A DNA stretch of 64,000 bases. Origin: AV40 sp963817335. Lineage in GTDB: Bacteria; Verrucomicrobiota; Verrucomicrobiia; Chthoniobacterales; UBA10450. The translations under genes and the position numbers were made by a program. Under the pieces are notes generated by a model, which had not been told where the DNA came from, searched no databases, and saw nothing but the letters and a program-made list of their open reading frames with translations. Below are positions 18,214 to 26,441 of the stretch, piece after piece; position 1 is the stretch's first letter; the number at the start of each line of letters is the position of its first letter. The stretch lies in NCBI GenBank assembly GCA_963817335.1, contig CAWFNX010000005.1, positions 620,001-684,000 on the forward strand, in the 5' to 3' direction.

Positions 18214-18276
18214 TGTAGGGGACGCTGTTAGCGTCCCGAATTATTTGGGAATGGGAAGCTGGCAGCTTGCCCTACA
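18214..18276. repeat. TGTAG...CTACA double-hairpin element
   Basis: TGTAGGGGACGCT-GTT-AGCGTCCC forms one stem, and GGGAAGCTGG-CAGCTTGCCCTACA forms a second. The right end includes the stop codon of the minus-strand PrpD-like gene. It lies between convergent genes and could terminate both. A GGTGG-type arm also precedes it at 18177-18205. Confidence 0.8.
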
Positions 18277-19717
18277 AAGCGATCGTCAGCTCAACGAGTC
18301 CGTTAACATCCTTCGCGCTATCGATGTTCATGATGCAGCGCTGTAACTTGTTGCGCTGATCGTCTCCGATCACATCGGCGCCGAGTGCGTTGAACTTCAC
18401 CGCGATTTCTTCCTCGGTCATTGGATCGCGCGGATCGCCCTTTGGAACATCGACCCGGGTCGAATGCTGCTTGCCGTCGTTCGTCGTGATCGTCACCCGG
18501 CTCGGCTGAAATTTCGGAAAGAGCGCTTCGAACTCCTCGTTCGGGACCACTTTCACTTTGTCCATGACCGGAATGAGCGATTTATCGAGGACACGCTCTT
18601 CCTTGAATTGGAGCGGTGTCACCATTCCATCGACGAGCCCGACCGCCATGCAATACGGCAACGAGTGATCGGCAGTTTCCTTCGAATCCGGCCGATACTT
18701 GTGCGGATCGCCCAGAATGTCGGCGGCGCGTGCGATGACTTCGACTTTGATTTCTTTCACCTCGTCAGCCTTGAGTTTGTTGTCCTTGATCGTCTTCATC
18801 ATCGCGGTCAACGGCGCGTGACTGAGCGCTTCGATCGGAAAACTTTTCATTCCGCAGTCTAGGATCCGGTAGTGCGATTTTGGCGACGACGGCAAATCTT
18901 TGACCAGACCTTCGCCGTCGAAGGTGGCGGCCTGACCTTTGTATTGCACGTGATGGAACACGGCGAACAACCCTTCTTTGCCATCGATAATGTGTTCCGG
19001 TCCCGAAAATCCATCGCGCGCTAGCAGCGCGCTTTCCGCGCCCATCCGGCCGGCCCACGGATCAACCGTGTTCTTCATGTTGGTCAGCTTTCCCGCTGTG
19101 ACCGCTCCCGGGCAAAATGTGCGCGCCGCGCTGATGCCGATTGCCGAAACCATTTGATCAACGTTGAGATTCAACACGCGACCCGCCGCGACCGGCGCCG
19201 CAAACGCGCTCAGTGTTGCGTGATGCCATCCGTATTCGCGCACACCAGGTCGTCCGACTTCGCAAAGACGCATTTCGATTTCGTAGGCGATGATCGTTCC
19301 CAGAATCAGATCTTTGCCGCTCAGATCTTCGCTTTCGCAAAGGGCGAGCGGCGCCGCGATCAGGTCGCTCGGATGACACGGGTCCGCTTTCCAGTAGATG
19401 TCGTTGTAATCCATCGCGCGCATCATGTGTCCGTTCAGAAACGCGGCATCGACTGGATTGGTCTTGAAACCGGAAACGAAGGCAGTCGCCTTGCTCCCGC
19501 CGGTGGCGGGACCACCGGACATCGCGCGATAATGTTTGAGCAAAATTTTCGCGTCTTCCTGCTGGCTCCCGCCGAGCGCGCAGCCGATTGAATCAAACCA
19601 GAATAATTTCGCGGCCTGGATCGCCTCCGGCGAAAGATCGTCGAACTTCAGCGCGCACGCCCATTCCGCGATGGTATACGAGAGCAATTTCTTCGAGTCA
19701 GTTGCTTGCTTTGCCAT
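18272..19717 (-). CDS. MmgE/PrpD family protein (copy 1)
   Basis: A 481-residue cytosolic protein of the MmgE/PrpD superfamily (2-methylcitrate dehydratase, cis-aconitate decarboxylase and relatives). Family features visible are the early SYTIAEWACALKFDDLS and WFDSIGCALGG, the FLNGHMMRAMDYNDIYWKADPCHPSDL active-site region, the GWHHATLSAFAAPVAAG segment and KSFPIEALSHAPLTAM. A second paralogue at 42274 sits with prpB and prpC, so this copy is more likely to act on another tricarboxylate. Its position just downstream of the aconitase/isocitrate dehydrogenase/citrate-lyase-like operon, interrupted only by the KAP module, suggests it once belonged to that operon. Start ATG at 19717. Confidence 0.85.
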   Translation of the reverse strand: MAKQATDSKKLLSYTIAEWACALKFDDLSPEAIQAAKLFWFDSIGCALGGSQQEDAKILLKHYRAMSGGPATGGSKATAFVSGFKTNPVDAAFLNGHMMRAMDYNDIYWKADPCHPSDLIAAPLALCESEDLSGKDLILGTIIAYEIEMRLCEVGRPGVREYGWHHATLSAFAAPVAAGRVLNLNVDQMVSAIGISAARTFCPGAVTAGKLTNMKNTVDPWAGRMGAESALLARDGFSGPEHIIDGKEGLFAVFHHVQYKGQAATFDGEGLVKDLPSSPKSHYRILDCGMKSFPIEALSHAPLTAMMKTIKDNKLKADEVKEIKVEVIARAADILGDPHKYRPDSKETADHSLPYCMAVGLVDGMVTPLQFKEERVLDKSLIPVMDKVKVVPNEEFEALFPKFQPSRVTITTNDGKQHSTRVDVPKGDPRDPMTEEEIAVKFNALGADVIGDDQRNKLQRCIMNIDSAKDVNGLVELTIAL

Positions 19718-19762
19718 AACGATGTCGATCTTTCTATTAACGTCATTAGCGACGCGAGATTT

Positions 19763-20602
19763 CTACACTGCAGCTAATCGACGCTTCGCTTCTTCCTTTG
19801 CTGCCTTGAGATACCCCAAGGCATTTGATTCAAGTTGGGCCACCGTGCCCAGATCAAAATCAGCTACAATGCGTATCAGGGTGCTCGCTTGCTCTGTAAA
19901 CCAAGTGCGAAGTAATTCGTCGTTGAATCGATACGCAATAACTTCTCGCGCTCTAGTTTCCCAGGCATTCGCAGTTATTATTATCTGAGGCAGCAAGATG
20001 GGCGGACATGTGTTCGCTGCACGCAGAAGAATTGGAGCCAACCAAGCCCAATCCTCACTCGTGCCATAGGGAACAGTATCTTGCTTTTGGTAATCCGCTG
20101 TAAATACAAGATGAAACAACACCCACGGGAATGTGGGGTCGAAGCTTCCGCAAACTACTGCATCGCTCTGGTGAGAGAATTCCTGTTTACATTTTTCACG
20201 AACTGCTGCACGCGCAGGTTCGCGCTGAGCTCGAGTGTGCTCGTCGGTTGCTAGCCAGAAATAGTAAATGCTATTGAGTAACCGCAAGTATCCTGGGATG
20301 CACTTTAATAATTCCTCAATTAACCAGGGTTCAACTTCGTTCCAATTAAATTGCCTCCTCGCAACCCGCCAAGGCGAGAATGCCCCTTCACTTCCTTTCA
20401 GGTCTGCGCTAACGCCATCTCGTTGTCGAAGACGCGCATGGATCTCCGTCATCAGCGGCAACAGAATTTGTTTAGCGGAATCGTCCGCGAAGTATTCAAA
20501 TACCTGTGCTGATGATTCGGACGATATGATTTCATCGGCGAGTCGACCTAGTTGACGATTGTCAGGCGCTCGCATCATTCGCAGCATCTCTTGATCTGTC
20601 AT
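19763..20602 (-). CDS. Unknown 279-aa partner of the KAP NTPase
   Basis: I do not recognise this protein. It has no signal peptide or membrane helix and is predicted mostly helical, with aromatic-rich stretches (NWNEVEPWLIEELLKCIPGY, LNSIYYFWLATDEHTR, DPTFPWVLFHLVFTADY) and a basic C-terminus. Its ATG overlaps the stop of the upstream NTPase gene by 4 bp (20599-20602), so the two are made together. Base composition is lower in G+C than the flanking metabolic genes. It may be the effector or sensor of a two-gene defence or membrane-surveillance module; that is inference from the arrangement only. Confidence 0.65.
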   Translation of the reverse strand: MTDQEMLRMMRAPDNRQLGRLADEIISSESSAQVFEYFADDSAKQILLPLMTEIHARLRQRDGVSADLKGSEGAFSPWRVARRQFNWNEVEPWLIEELLKCIPGYLRLLNSIYYFWLATDEHTRAQREPARAAVREKCKQEFSHQSDAVVCGSFDPTFPWVLFHLVFTADYQKQDTVPYGTSEDWAWLAPILLRAANTCPPILLPQIIITANAWETRAREVIAYRFNDELLRTWFTEQASTLIRIVADFDLGTVAQLESNALGYLKAAKEEAKRRLAAV

Positions 20603-22410
20603 TGCAGAACCTCCGTTCGTTCTGTGAAAAGCCTCATTGCGTAAACTTTTGCTCGATCGCCGGACGGACCTTGCGTCAGTGCCTTGGCTTCGGTTTCTAT
20701 GTCGGACAAAAAGGACGTGCCCGGGAACAAATTTTGGATGATAACTTCTACGGGCCGCGAGTCGAATTCATTGCGGCCGGCAACCTCCTGCCACCGCGTC
20801 TTTAAATCTGCTCGAAGCTTACCAAAATATTTTTCGTTGCTTCCGAACTTTGGCAATTCACCTCTGGCGGCTATCAAAATGTCGTCCAATTCTGACTGAA
20901 GAAACGAAAAAGCCGCTGGAGCGGCTTCACGAAGAGCACACGTCATCAGCAGTGCGTCAATGCTAACTTCGCCGTGCAAAATTCCCCACGCCTCAGTCAT
21001 TCTTCGAAGGGTTCGCTTTAAAAAGCGAGGCGGTCGCAAAAGTTCGGCAAGCGCCGAATTCCAATATTTTACGCCCGGTCTAAAGAGCGTCACCAGCTCG
21101 TTTCGATCTGCCGCTTCGAGTAAATCGGTGAGCTTATCGACGAGAATATCGTCTGGAAATTTCTGGATCAAGTGTTCCCTAATCCGGTGACAAATTGCCG
21201 CTACGGTGCGCGGCGGCGGCGCTGGCAAAATTTCAGTAAACTCACAGAGCTTTGCGAAATCGACCGATTGATGCGGTGAAATGGTCAAAATAAACGATAA
21301 ACACTCTACTTCGCGAAATTGAGCTAGAAGAGCGAAGACCGTACTGACATCAAATTTTTGTCCTGTTCGGTCAACGTCTTCGACAACCACGACAACTTGT
21401 GCGCCGATCGAATTTAGAATTGGACTGACACGCTGAAGCTGTTCGACTGGAGATTCGTCGATCGACGTTAAGATGCTTAACCATTCAAATTTCTTGGAAA
21501 CAAGCGATACGTATTCTTTCGGAAGACTCCGAATAGACAGGCAATCCACCTCCTCGTTGACACGACGGACGAGGCTCGACAAAAGGTTTTTTTGAGCAGC
21601 GACAGTCTCTTCAAAGCCCCAGCAACTAACGCGAATAAAATACATCCTTCTTCGTCGTCGCGCTGCTCGCTCTTCAAGAAGTCGAATAAAACTTGTCTTG
21701 CCCGAGCCAAATCCTCCTTGAATAGCAATTGTGTTCCCAGCGATCTCGAGTTTTTGGACGACGTGATCGGTAAAATCCCAAAAGCCAAAAAGATCTTGGC
21801 TCGGTGTGGAAATTGGCTGCTCGCGATTAAGCCAGGTCGCCAGTTCTTCGTCGCTAAGCGCTTTGAGGCTCTTCGAAGCGTCGGCTTCAGCAAACTTGCG
21901 TGATTCCCGAGAACTGAGCCAAAGCTTCAGGGCGGCAGCACAGTTACTTATCGATGCATGCGTCAGCCAAAACAAAAGATATAATGCGGCTGCTAGAAAA
22001 CATGCCTGCTTATCTTCTGTTAAAATTGGTGTGCCGAACCTGCCGAGACTTGGCCAAAGAGGCGCAGCGAGTAAGGCAAATATCACTGACACGGGCAGGG
22101 GTGGATATGTAATCCATCGCGCCTGCCTAAGTTCGAACTTGGCAAACCCGTGTATCAACGTCAAAGCTCCCAAGAGCAATAGCGCGGCGGAAAGTGTAAA
22201 CGCTGCGAAATTATTATCAGTCAGCCTTTCTAATCGAGTTTCCATCCACGCGCTTAGTGCTGGGCCCGCGTACGCTACAAGAACGCTGCCGACGAATGCA
22301 TAGAGCAGCAGATGCATCCATCGCCGAAGAATATATAAGCCGCGCACCTTGTTGAGAATGTTGCGGCGTGGACTGGAGGGTTGCAAGCTGCAGCGATCGC
22401 TTGGCGCCAA
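20599..22410 (-). CDS. Membrane-anchored KAP-family P-loop NTPase
   Basis: Up to 603 residues. Four N-terminal membrane helices (about 33-52, 70-90, 104-121, 136-157) precede a STAND/KAP-like P-loop domain with Walker A GGFGSGKTSF at 232-241 and Walker B VVVVVEDVDR at 339-348. The region after it contains FRPGVKYWNSALAELLRPPRFLKRTLRR, typical of the helical lid of KAP ATPases. KAP NTPases usually carry membrane helices and include PifA of plasmid F, which excludes phage T7. The TTG at 22410 gives the longest frame; a GTG at 22347 is an alternative and no good ribosome binding site decides. Segments are lower in G+C (21241-21300 is about 42%). No restriction, integrase or toxin gene is adjacent. 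Confidence 0.75.
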   Translation of the reverse strand: MAPSDRCSLQPSSPRRNILNKVRGLYILRRWMHLLLYAFVGSVLVAYAGPALSAWMETRLERLTDNNFAAFTLSAALLLLGALTLIHGFAKFELRQARWITYPPLPVSVIFALLAAPLWPSLGRFGTPILTEDKQACFLAAALYLLFWLTHASISNCAAALKLWLSSRESRKFAEADASKSLKALSDEELATWLNREQPISTPSQDLFGFWDFTDHVVQKLEIAGNTIAIQGGFGSGKTSFIRLLEERAARRRRRMYFIRVSCWGFEETVAAQKNLLSSLVRRVNEEVDCLSIRSLPKEYVSLVSKKFEWLSILTSIDESPVEQLQRVSPILNSIGAQVVVVVEDVDRTGQKFDVSTVFALLAQFREVECLSFILTISPHQSVDFAKLCEFTEILPAPPPRTVAAICHRIREHLIQKFPDDILVDKLTDLLEAADRNELVTLFRPGVKYWNSALAELLRPPRFLKRTLRRMTEAWGILHGEVSIDALLMTCALREAAPAAFSFLQSELDDILIAARGELPKFGSNEKYFGKLRADLKTRWQEVAGRNEFDSRPVEVIIQNLFPGTSFLSDIETEAKALTQGPSGDRAKVYAMRLFTERTEVLQ

Positions 22411-22442
22411 ACCGCTTTCGGTAGGCGCGTCGATCTTATGAG

Positions 22443-23597
22443 TTAGCTGGCGTAATCGGCGATCGCTTTTGCGACGTCGAGCGTGGAGTCTTTGCCGCCC
22501 ATGTCGTAAGTGCGGACTTTGCCTTCCTTGATCACGCGCGCGATCGCGTTCTCCAGTCGCGTAGCTTTATCATTTTCTTTCAGCCAATCGAGCATCAGTT
22601 TGGCGGTAAGCAGCATCGCGATCGGGTTCACTTTGTATTGTCCGGCGTATTTCGGGGCCGAGCCGTGAGTCGGTTCGAAGACCGCGTATTTGTCGCCAAG
22701 GTTTGCGCTCGGCGCGAAACCGAGACCGCCGACGAGGCCGGCGCACAGGTCGCTCACGATATCGCCAAACATATTTTCGGCGACGAGCACGGAGTAATCC
22801 TGTGGGTTCTTGAACATCCACATGCAGATCGCGTCGATGTTGGCGTCGTCGGCCCGAATGTCGGGATAATTTTTGGCCACATCTTTGAAACAGCGCATCA
22901 TCAGGCCGCCGGTTTCACGGAGCACGTTCGGTTTTTCGATCAGGGTGACGCGTTTGCGTCCGGTTTTCTTGGCATATTCGAACGCCTGCTTACAAATGCT
23001 GGTGCAGCCCTGCACGCTCATGATGCGGGTGGAGAGCGCGATGTTCTCGAAACCCGCCTTGTCCTTCCACTTTTTCATCTTCGGATTCGCGCATAACGCT
23101 TCGTAAACCGACTCCGGCAGCGGAAAGAATTCGACCCCGCCGTACATTCCTTCGGTGTTCTCACGAAACACGACCTGATCGATCGGGACATCTTCACCGC
23201 TCGGGTTGGTGATTCTGTTGCCGCGAAAATTCAGCGGATTGCCCGGATAACTTTTACACGGCCGCATGTTGGTGTGGAGGTTGAACAATTGGCGCAGTCC
23301 GACGATCGGCGAAAAATAAACGAGGCCTTTGCCTTTGAGCTCAGGCGCCAGTTCTTCCTTCGCTTCCGATTGTGGTTTGCTGGTGATCGCACCGAAAAGA
23401 CCACAGGTGGTGCCTTTCAAGGCTTCCACGGTGCGATCGGGCAGCGCGTTGCCTTCCTTGCACCAAAATTCCCAGCCGATATCGCACGGCACGTATTCGG
23501 CATCGAGTTTCAGTCGATCCAACACGATCCGCGCCGCTTCCATTACGTCGTGTCCGACGCCATCGCCCGGCATCCAAGCAATTCGATATTTCGCCAT
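22443..23597 (-). CDS. Isocitrate/homoisocitrate dehydrogenase family enzyme
   Basis: A 384-residue beta-decarboxylating dehydrogenase. Seen: MPGDGVGHDVME at 9-20, substrate arginines in LRQLFNLHTNMRPCK (101-115), FRENTEGMYGG at 144-154, the catalytic-lysine region LIEKPNVLRETGG at 219-231, metal aspartates in NMFGDIVSDL at 275-284, and a cofactor loop THGSAPKYAGQYKVNP at 310-325. The Lys-Tyr in APKYAGQ is the pair that favours NADP in E. coli Icd, so I expect NADP. Whether the substrate is isocitrate, homoisocitrate or a methyl analogue cannot be read. It is the last gene of the ATP-citrate-lyase-like/aconitase operon. Start ATG at 23597. Confidence 0.85.
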   Translation of the reverse strand: MAKYRIAWMPGDGVGHDVMEAARIVLDRLKLDAEYVPCDIGWEFWCKEGNALPDRTVEALKGTTCGLFGAITSKPQSEAKEELAPELKGKGLVYFSPIVGLRQLFNLHTNMRPCKSYPGNPLNFRGNRITNPSGEDVPIDQVVFRENTEGMYGGVEFFPLPESVYEALCANPKMKKWKDKAGFENIALSTRIMSVQGCTSICKQAFEYAKKTGRKRVTLIEKPNVLRETGGLMMRCFKDVAKNYPDIRADDANIDAICMWMFKNPQDYSVLVAENMFGDIVSDLCAGLVGGLGFAPSANLGDKYAVFEPTHGSAPKYAGQYKVNPIAMLLTAKLMLDWLKENDKATRLENAIARVIKEGKVRTYDMGGKDSTLDVAKAIADYAS

Positions 23598-23655
23598 AAG
23601 ATTTCGATCTTATCGGCGAGCGTCATGGTCGCAAGTTCGACCGCGAAGAATTGGA

Positions 23656-23690
23656 TCCGCTAAATACGCTAAAGTACGCGAAAGATCAGA
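23656..23690. repeat. Half tandem-word element (cgctaaatacgctaaa type)
   Basis: CCGCTAAATACGCTAAAGTA followed by CGCGAAAGATC is a tandem of CGCTAAA/CGCGAAA words without a clear second arm. It lies in the 123-bp spacer between the isocitrate-dehydrogenase-like and aconitase-like genes and resembles the array at 63017-63105. Confidence 0.45.
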
Positions 23691-23720
23691 GGCCAGAGGT
23701 CAGGCTTGCCGGTTTTGGCG

Positions 23721-25733
23721 TCATTTCGCGTGTTTGGCGGATGTATTCGGGCGAAGTCGCGAAGCGACGAGATTTTCGGCGCCGCCGACAATGATCAACT
23801 CCTGAGCTGCGGGACTCAACGGCGGAAAAGCGAATGATTTTCCATCGAGGGTCAGGGTCGATGTCGCGTAATCGATCGTAATATCCGGACCAACCGTGGT
23901 CGGCGCAGCGTCCGGCCGCTGCCGGATCAAATTCTCGCGCAGGTAAGTGACCAGATTGGGACATTCGAACACGACGAAACCGTTATTAAACGCATTGCGC
24001 TTGTAGGTTTCGGAAAAACTGGCGGCGATGACGCATGGAATTCCTTTGAATTTCAACGCCGTGGCAGCTTGCTCGCGACTCGAGCCGCTGCCGAAATTTA
24101 ATCCGCCGACCACCACATCGCCGTTCTGGTAGAGCGTGTTGAAGTTTGGATCGTAATTTTCAAACGTAACCGCCGCCATTTCCTCGGGCGTCATGTCGTC
24201 GCGGTAAGTGTGTTTGCTCCCGTAAATGCCGTCGGTGTTCAGATTGTCTTTGTCGATGAACAGCACACGGCCCTGCACCTGTGGCGGAAAACCTTCCATG
24301 ATTTCAACGGCACTGGGCGGTTTTGCCTTTTTCTCCGCGCGTCTGACCGCGATTCCTGCTGGCCGTTCGGAGAATGTTTGGGGCGCGCAAATGAATCCGG
24401 CCAGCGCGCTGGCCGCCACGACCGCCGGCGACCCGAGATAAACCAGCGAATCGCGATCGCCCATGCGGCCTTTGAAATTGCGATTCGTCGCACTAATCGC
24501 GGTCTCACCCTTTTGGACCAAACCGCGACCGAGTCCGATGCAGGCCCCGCAGCCGGGCGGAAGCGCAATTGCGCCCGCGTCGATCAATGTTTTCCAATCA
24601 CCGTTTGATTCTGATTTGGCCTGAACTTCAGCGCTGGCCGGCGCGAGATAGAATTCGACGCCGTTGGCGACGTGTCCGCCGCGATTTCGGATGACTTCCG
24701 CTGCGTCGTGTAAATCTTCAAAACGCGCGTTAACGCACGACAACAAATACGCCTTCTGAATCGAAACGCGTTTTCGCTCCATTTCCGGAAGCGACACCAT
24801 CGTTTTGACTTCGTTCGGACCGGACACGTGCGGAACGACGGTGGCGAGATCCAGTTCCAACTCAATTGCGTATTCCGCGTCCGGATCAGCGCTCAGTTCG
24901 GGTCGATTCTTCCACCAGTTGTCGATGTCGGCATTGGAATAGCCGGAACGACTTTTGGGGCCGCGTTTGCCAGGACGATTCGGGTTTGTGAATTCCGGAA
25001 CGCGTGAGCGCAAGTAACTGACGGTCACTTCATCAAACGGAAATACTCCGGCGAGCGCTCCCCATTCCGTGGTCATGTTCGCGATCGTCATCCGTTCCGA
25101 CATTGAAAGCGCCGGCACGCCATCGCCGAGAAATTCCACCGCGTGGTTGAGCACCTCATCTTTATTAAAGAGCCCGCACAACGCGATGATCACATCTTTG
25201 CCGGTAACGCCGGGCGAAAGTTTTCCTTTAAGAACGACTTTGGCGACCGCCGGAACTTGCCACCACGTGACGCCCGTTGCCCAGATACTGGCGGCGTCGG
25301 TGCGCACGACCGGTGTGCCGAGTGCCGCCATCGAGCCGTACAAATTCGAATGCGAATCGCTTGCCACCACCAGCGCGCCGGGGACAACGTAACCCTGCTC
25401 GACCATCACCTGGTGTGAAATACCGGTGCCGGCGGGATAAAAATCGATTCCGTGTTCGGCAGCGAACGCCTCGATCTTGGCGTACTTCTCCAAATTCTTC
25501 GGCGTGGTGTTTTGGATGTCGTGATCGATCGCGAACACCGGTTGCGCCGGATCAGCAATTTTGGTCGCGCCGATCTGTTTGAACTTAGGAATGACCGCGC
25601 CGGTATTGTCGTGCGTCATCACGTGACGTGGCCGAATCGAAATAAAATCGCCGCTGCGAACGATGCTTTCCGGCTTCAGTCCATCCGCGTGACGGGCGGC
25701 AATTTTTTCAACGAGCGTGAGGCCCATACCCAA
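23721..25733 (-). CDS. Fused aconitase/homoaconitase-type hydro-lyase
   Basis: A 670-residue [4Fe-4S] hydro-lyase with large and swivelling domains in one chain. Cluster cysteines are Cys333 (LLSCVNAR) and Cys395/Cys398 (PPGCGACIG). Active-site HD/SDSH segments lie early (AIDHDIQN at 68-75, VASDSHSNLYG at 123-133) and the swivel loop is NFGSGSSREQAATAL. The length, the LeuC-LeuD-like sequence and the TGVTWWQVPAVAKVVLKGKL segment are closer to fungal homoaconitase (Lys4) and isopropylmalate isomerase than to AcnA/AcnB. Substrate could be citrate, homocitrate or methylcitrate. Operon position between a citrate-lyase-like pair and an isocitrate-dehydrogenase-like gene supports tricarboxylate isomerisation. 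Start ATG at 25733. Confidence 0.85.
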   Translation of the reverse strand: MGMGLTLVEKIAARHADGLKPESIVRSGDFISIRPRHVMTHDNTGAVIPKFKQIGATKIADPAQPVFAIDHDIQNTTPKNLEKYAKIEAFAAEHGIDFYPAGTGISHQVMVEQGYVVPGALVVASDSHSNLYGSMAALGTPVVRTDAASIWATGVTWWQVPAVAKVVLKGKLSPGVTGKDVIIALCGLFNKDEVLNHAVEFLGDGVPALSMSERMTIANMTTEWGALAGVFPFDEVTVSYLRSRVPEFTNPNRPGKRGPKSRSGYSNADIDNWWKNRPELSADPDAEYAIELELDLATVVPHVSGPNEVKTMVSLPEMERKRVSIQKAYLLSCVNARFEDLHDAAEVIRNRGGHVANGVEFYLAPASAEVQAKSESNGDWKTLIDAGAIALPPGCGACIGLGRGLVQKGETAISATNRNFKGRMGDRDSLVYLGSPAVVAASALAGFICAPQTFSERPAGIAVRRAEKKAKPPSAVEIMEGFPPQVQGRVLFIDKDNLNTDGIYGSKHTYRDDMTPEEMAAVTFENYDPNFNTLYQNGDVVVGGLNFGSGSSREQAATALKFKGIPCVIAASFSETYKRNAFNNGFVVFECPNLVTYLRENLIRQRPDAAPTTVGPDITIDYATSTLTLDGKSFAFPPLSPAAQELIIVGGAENLVASRLRPNTSAKHAK

Positions 25734-25764
25734 CTCTCAACAATCAACTCTCAACCCTCAACTG
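25730..25764. repeat. Tandem CAACTCT words between HD and aconitase genes
   Basis: CAACTCTCAACAATCAACTC and a following TCAACCCTCAACT form a run of CTCAAC words. It covers the HD-gene stop codon and the spacer before the aconitase start. A related run is at 52594-52632. Confidence 0.6.
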
Positions 25765-26366
25765 CCTTTTTTGGCAGCGCGCTTACCGAGGAGCTTGGCG
25801 ATGTCGAAGTCAACGAAATCGGCGTGATGAAAAATGATCGACTCGATCGAGCGCTCCACTTTGTCGCCCTCGTGACTGTGGGTTGCGATCATGTGCATCA
25901 CTTCGGCGGGAATACCGTGCTTGTAAGCAAGGGCGACACCGCTGAACGGATGCCGAAGTTGTTGCCCGAATTTTCCCTGAACGACTTTTCCGGAACTGTC
26001 CTTATCGTATTCAAGCGGCTTGCCGACATCGGCGAGCAACGCGCCGGCGATCAGGTAATCGCGCTGAATTGGAATGCTGCAGCGGAACGATTTCTTCAAG
26101 ACATCGGCGATGGCGACGCACTGCCGGGCGCAGGAATTCAGGTGCTCGACGAACTTCATATCGATATCGCCGGCCAGGAGGGTGAACTTCACGGCGCGCA
26201 GTTCGGCGAAGGTCCAGCCTTTCCCGCCGCAACCGGTGGTGATCGCTTCGCTCCAGACTGCCGCGACTTTTTCGCGCAGCGACTTTTGCTTAATCTTCAG
26301 CAGGCTGGGAAACAGCGTCGCGATTTCCTTAACGCCGTAGTTTTTTGGTTGGGTCGCTGTTGCCAT
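25758..26366 (-). CDS. HD-domain protein with altered metal motif
   Basis: A 202-residue helical protein that fits the HD phosphohydrolase fold: a first histidine in FVEHLNSCARQ (His75), then ALLADVGKPLEY at 109-120 where the family normally has LLHDIGK, then RHPFSGVALAYKHGIP (139-153), ATHSHEG (161-167) and FHHADF (179-184). The His of the defining HD pair is replaced by Ala112, so catalysis may be weakened or lost while the other histidines remain. It lies within the citrate-lyase-like/aconitase/isocitrate dehydrogenase operon and may serve as a regulator or nucleotide sensor; that is inference. I use the ATG at 26366; upstream codons are repeat DNA. Confidence 0.7.
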   Translation of the reverse strand: MATATQPKNYGVKEIATLFPSLLKIKQKSLREKVAAVWSEAITTGCGGKGWTFAELRAVKFTLLAGDIDMKFVEHLNSCARQCVAIADVLKKSFRCSIPIQRDYLIAGALLADVGKPLEYDKDSSGKVVQGKFGQQLRHPFSGVALAYKHGIPAEVMHMIATHSHEGDKVERSIESIIFHHADFVDFDIAKLLGKRAAKKGS

Positions 26367-26375
26367 AAAGATTGT

Positions 26376-26435
26376 AAGGTGGAACGCGATCTCCGAGCGC
26401 GTTAGAAATCGAGCTCGGAGAGCTCGATCCACCTT
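26376..26435. repeat. AAGGTGGAACGCG...GATCCACCTT double-hairpin element
   Basis: It has two stem-loops (GCGATCTCCGAGCGC-like and GAGCTCGGAGAGCTC) between AAGGTGG and CCACCTT ends. It fills the spacer between the citrate-lyase-like alpha gene and the HD gene and is related to 4947-5000. It may modulate read-through inside the operon. Confidence 0.75.
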
Positions 26436-26441
26436 TCATTA

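Noticed and set aside
19763..22410. KAP module as part of a prophage or integrative element
   Set aside because: No integrase, phage structural gene, terminal repeat or tRNA boundary could be seen; only composition and position suggest acquisition.
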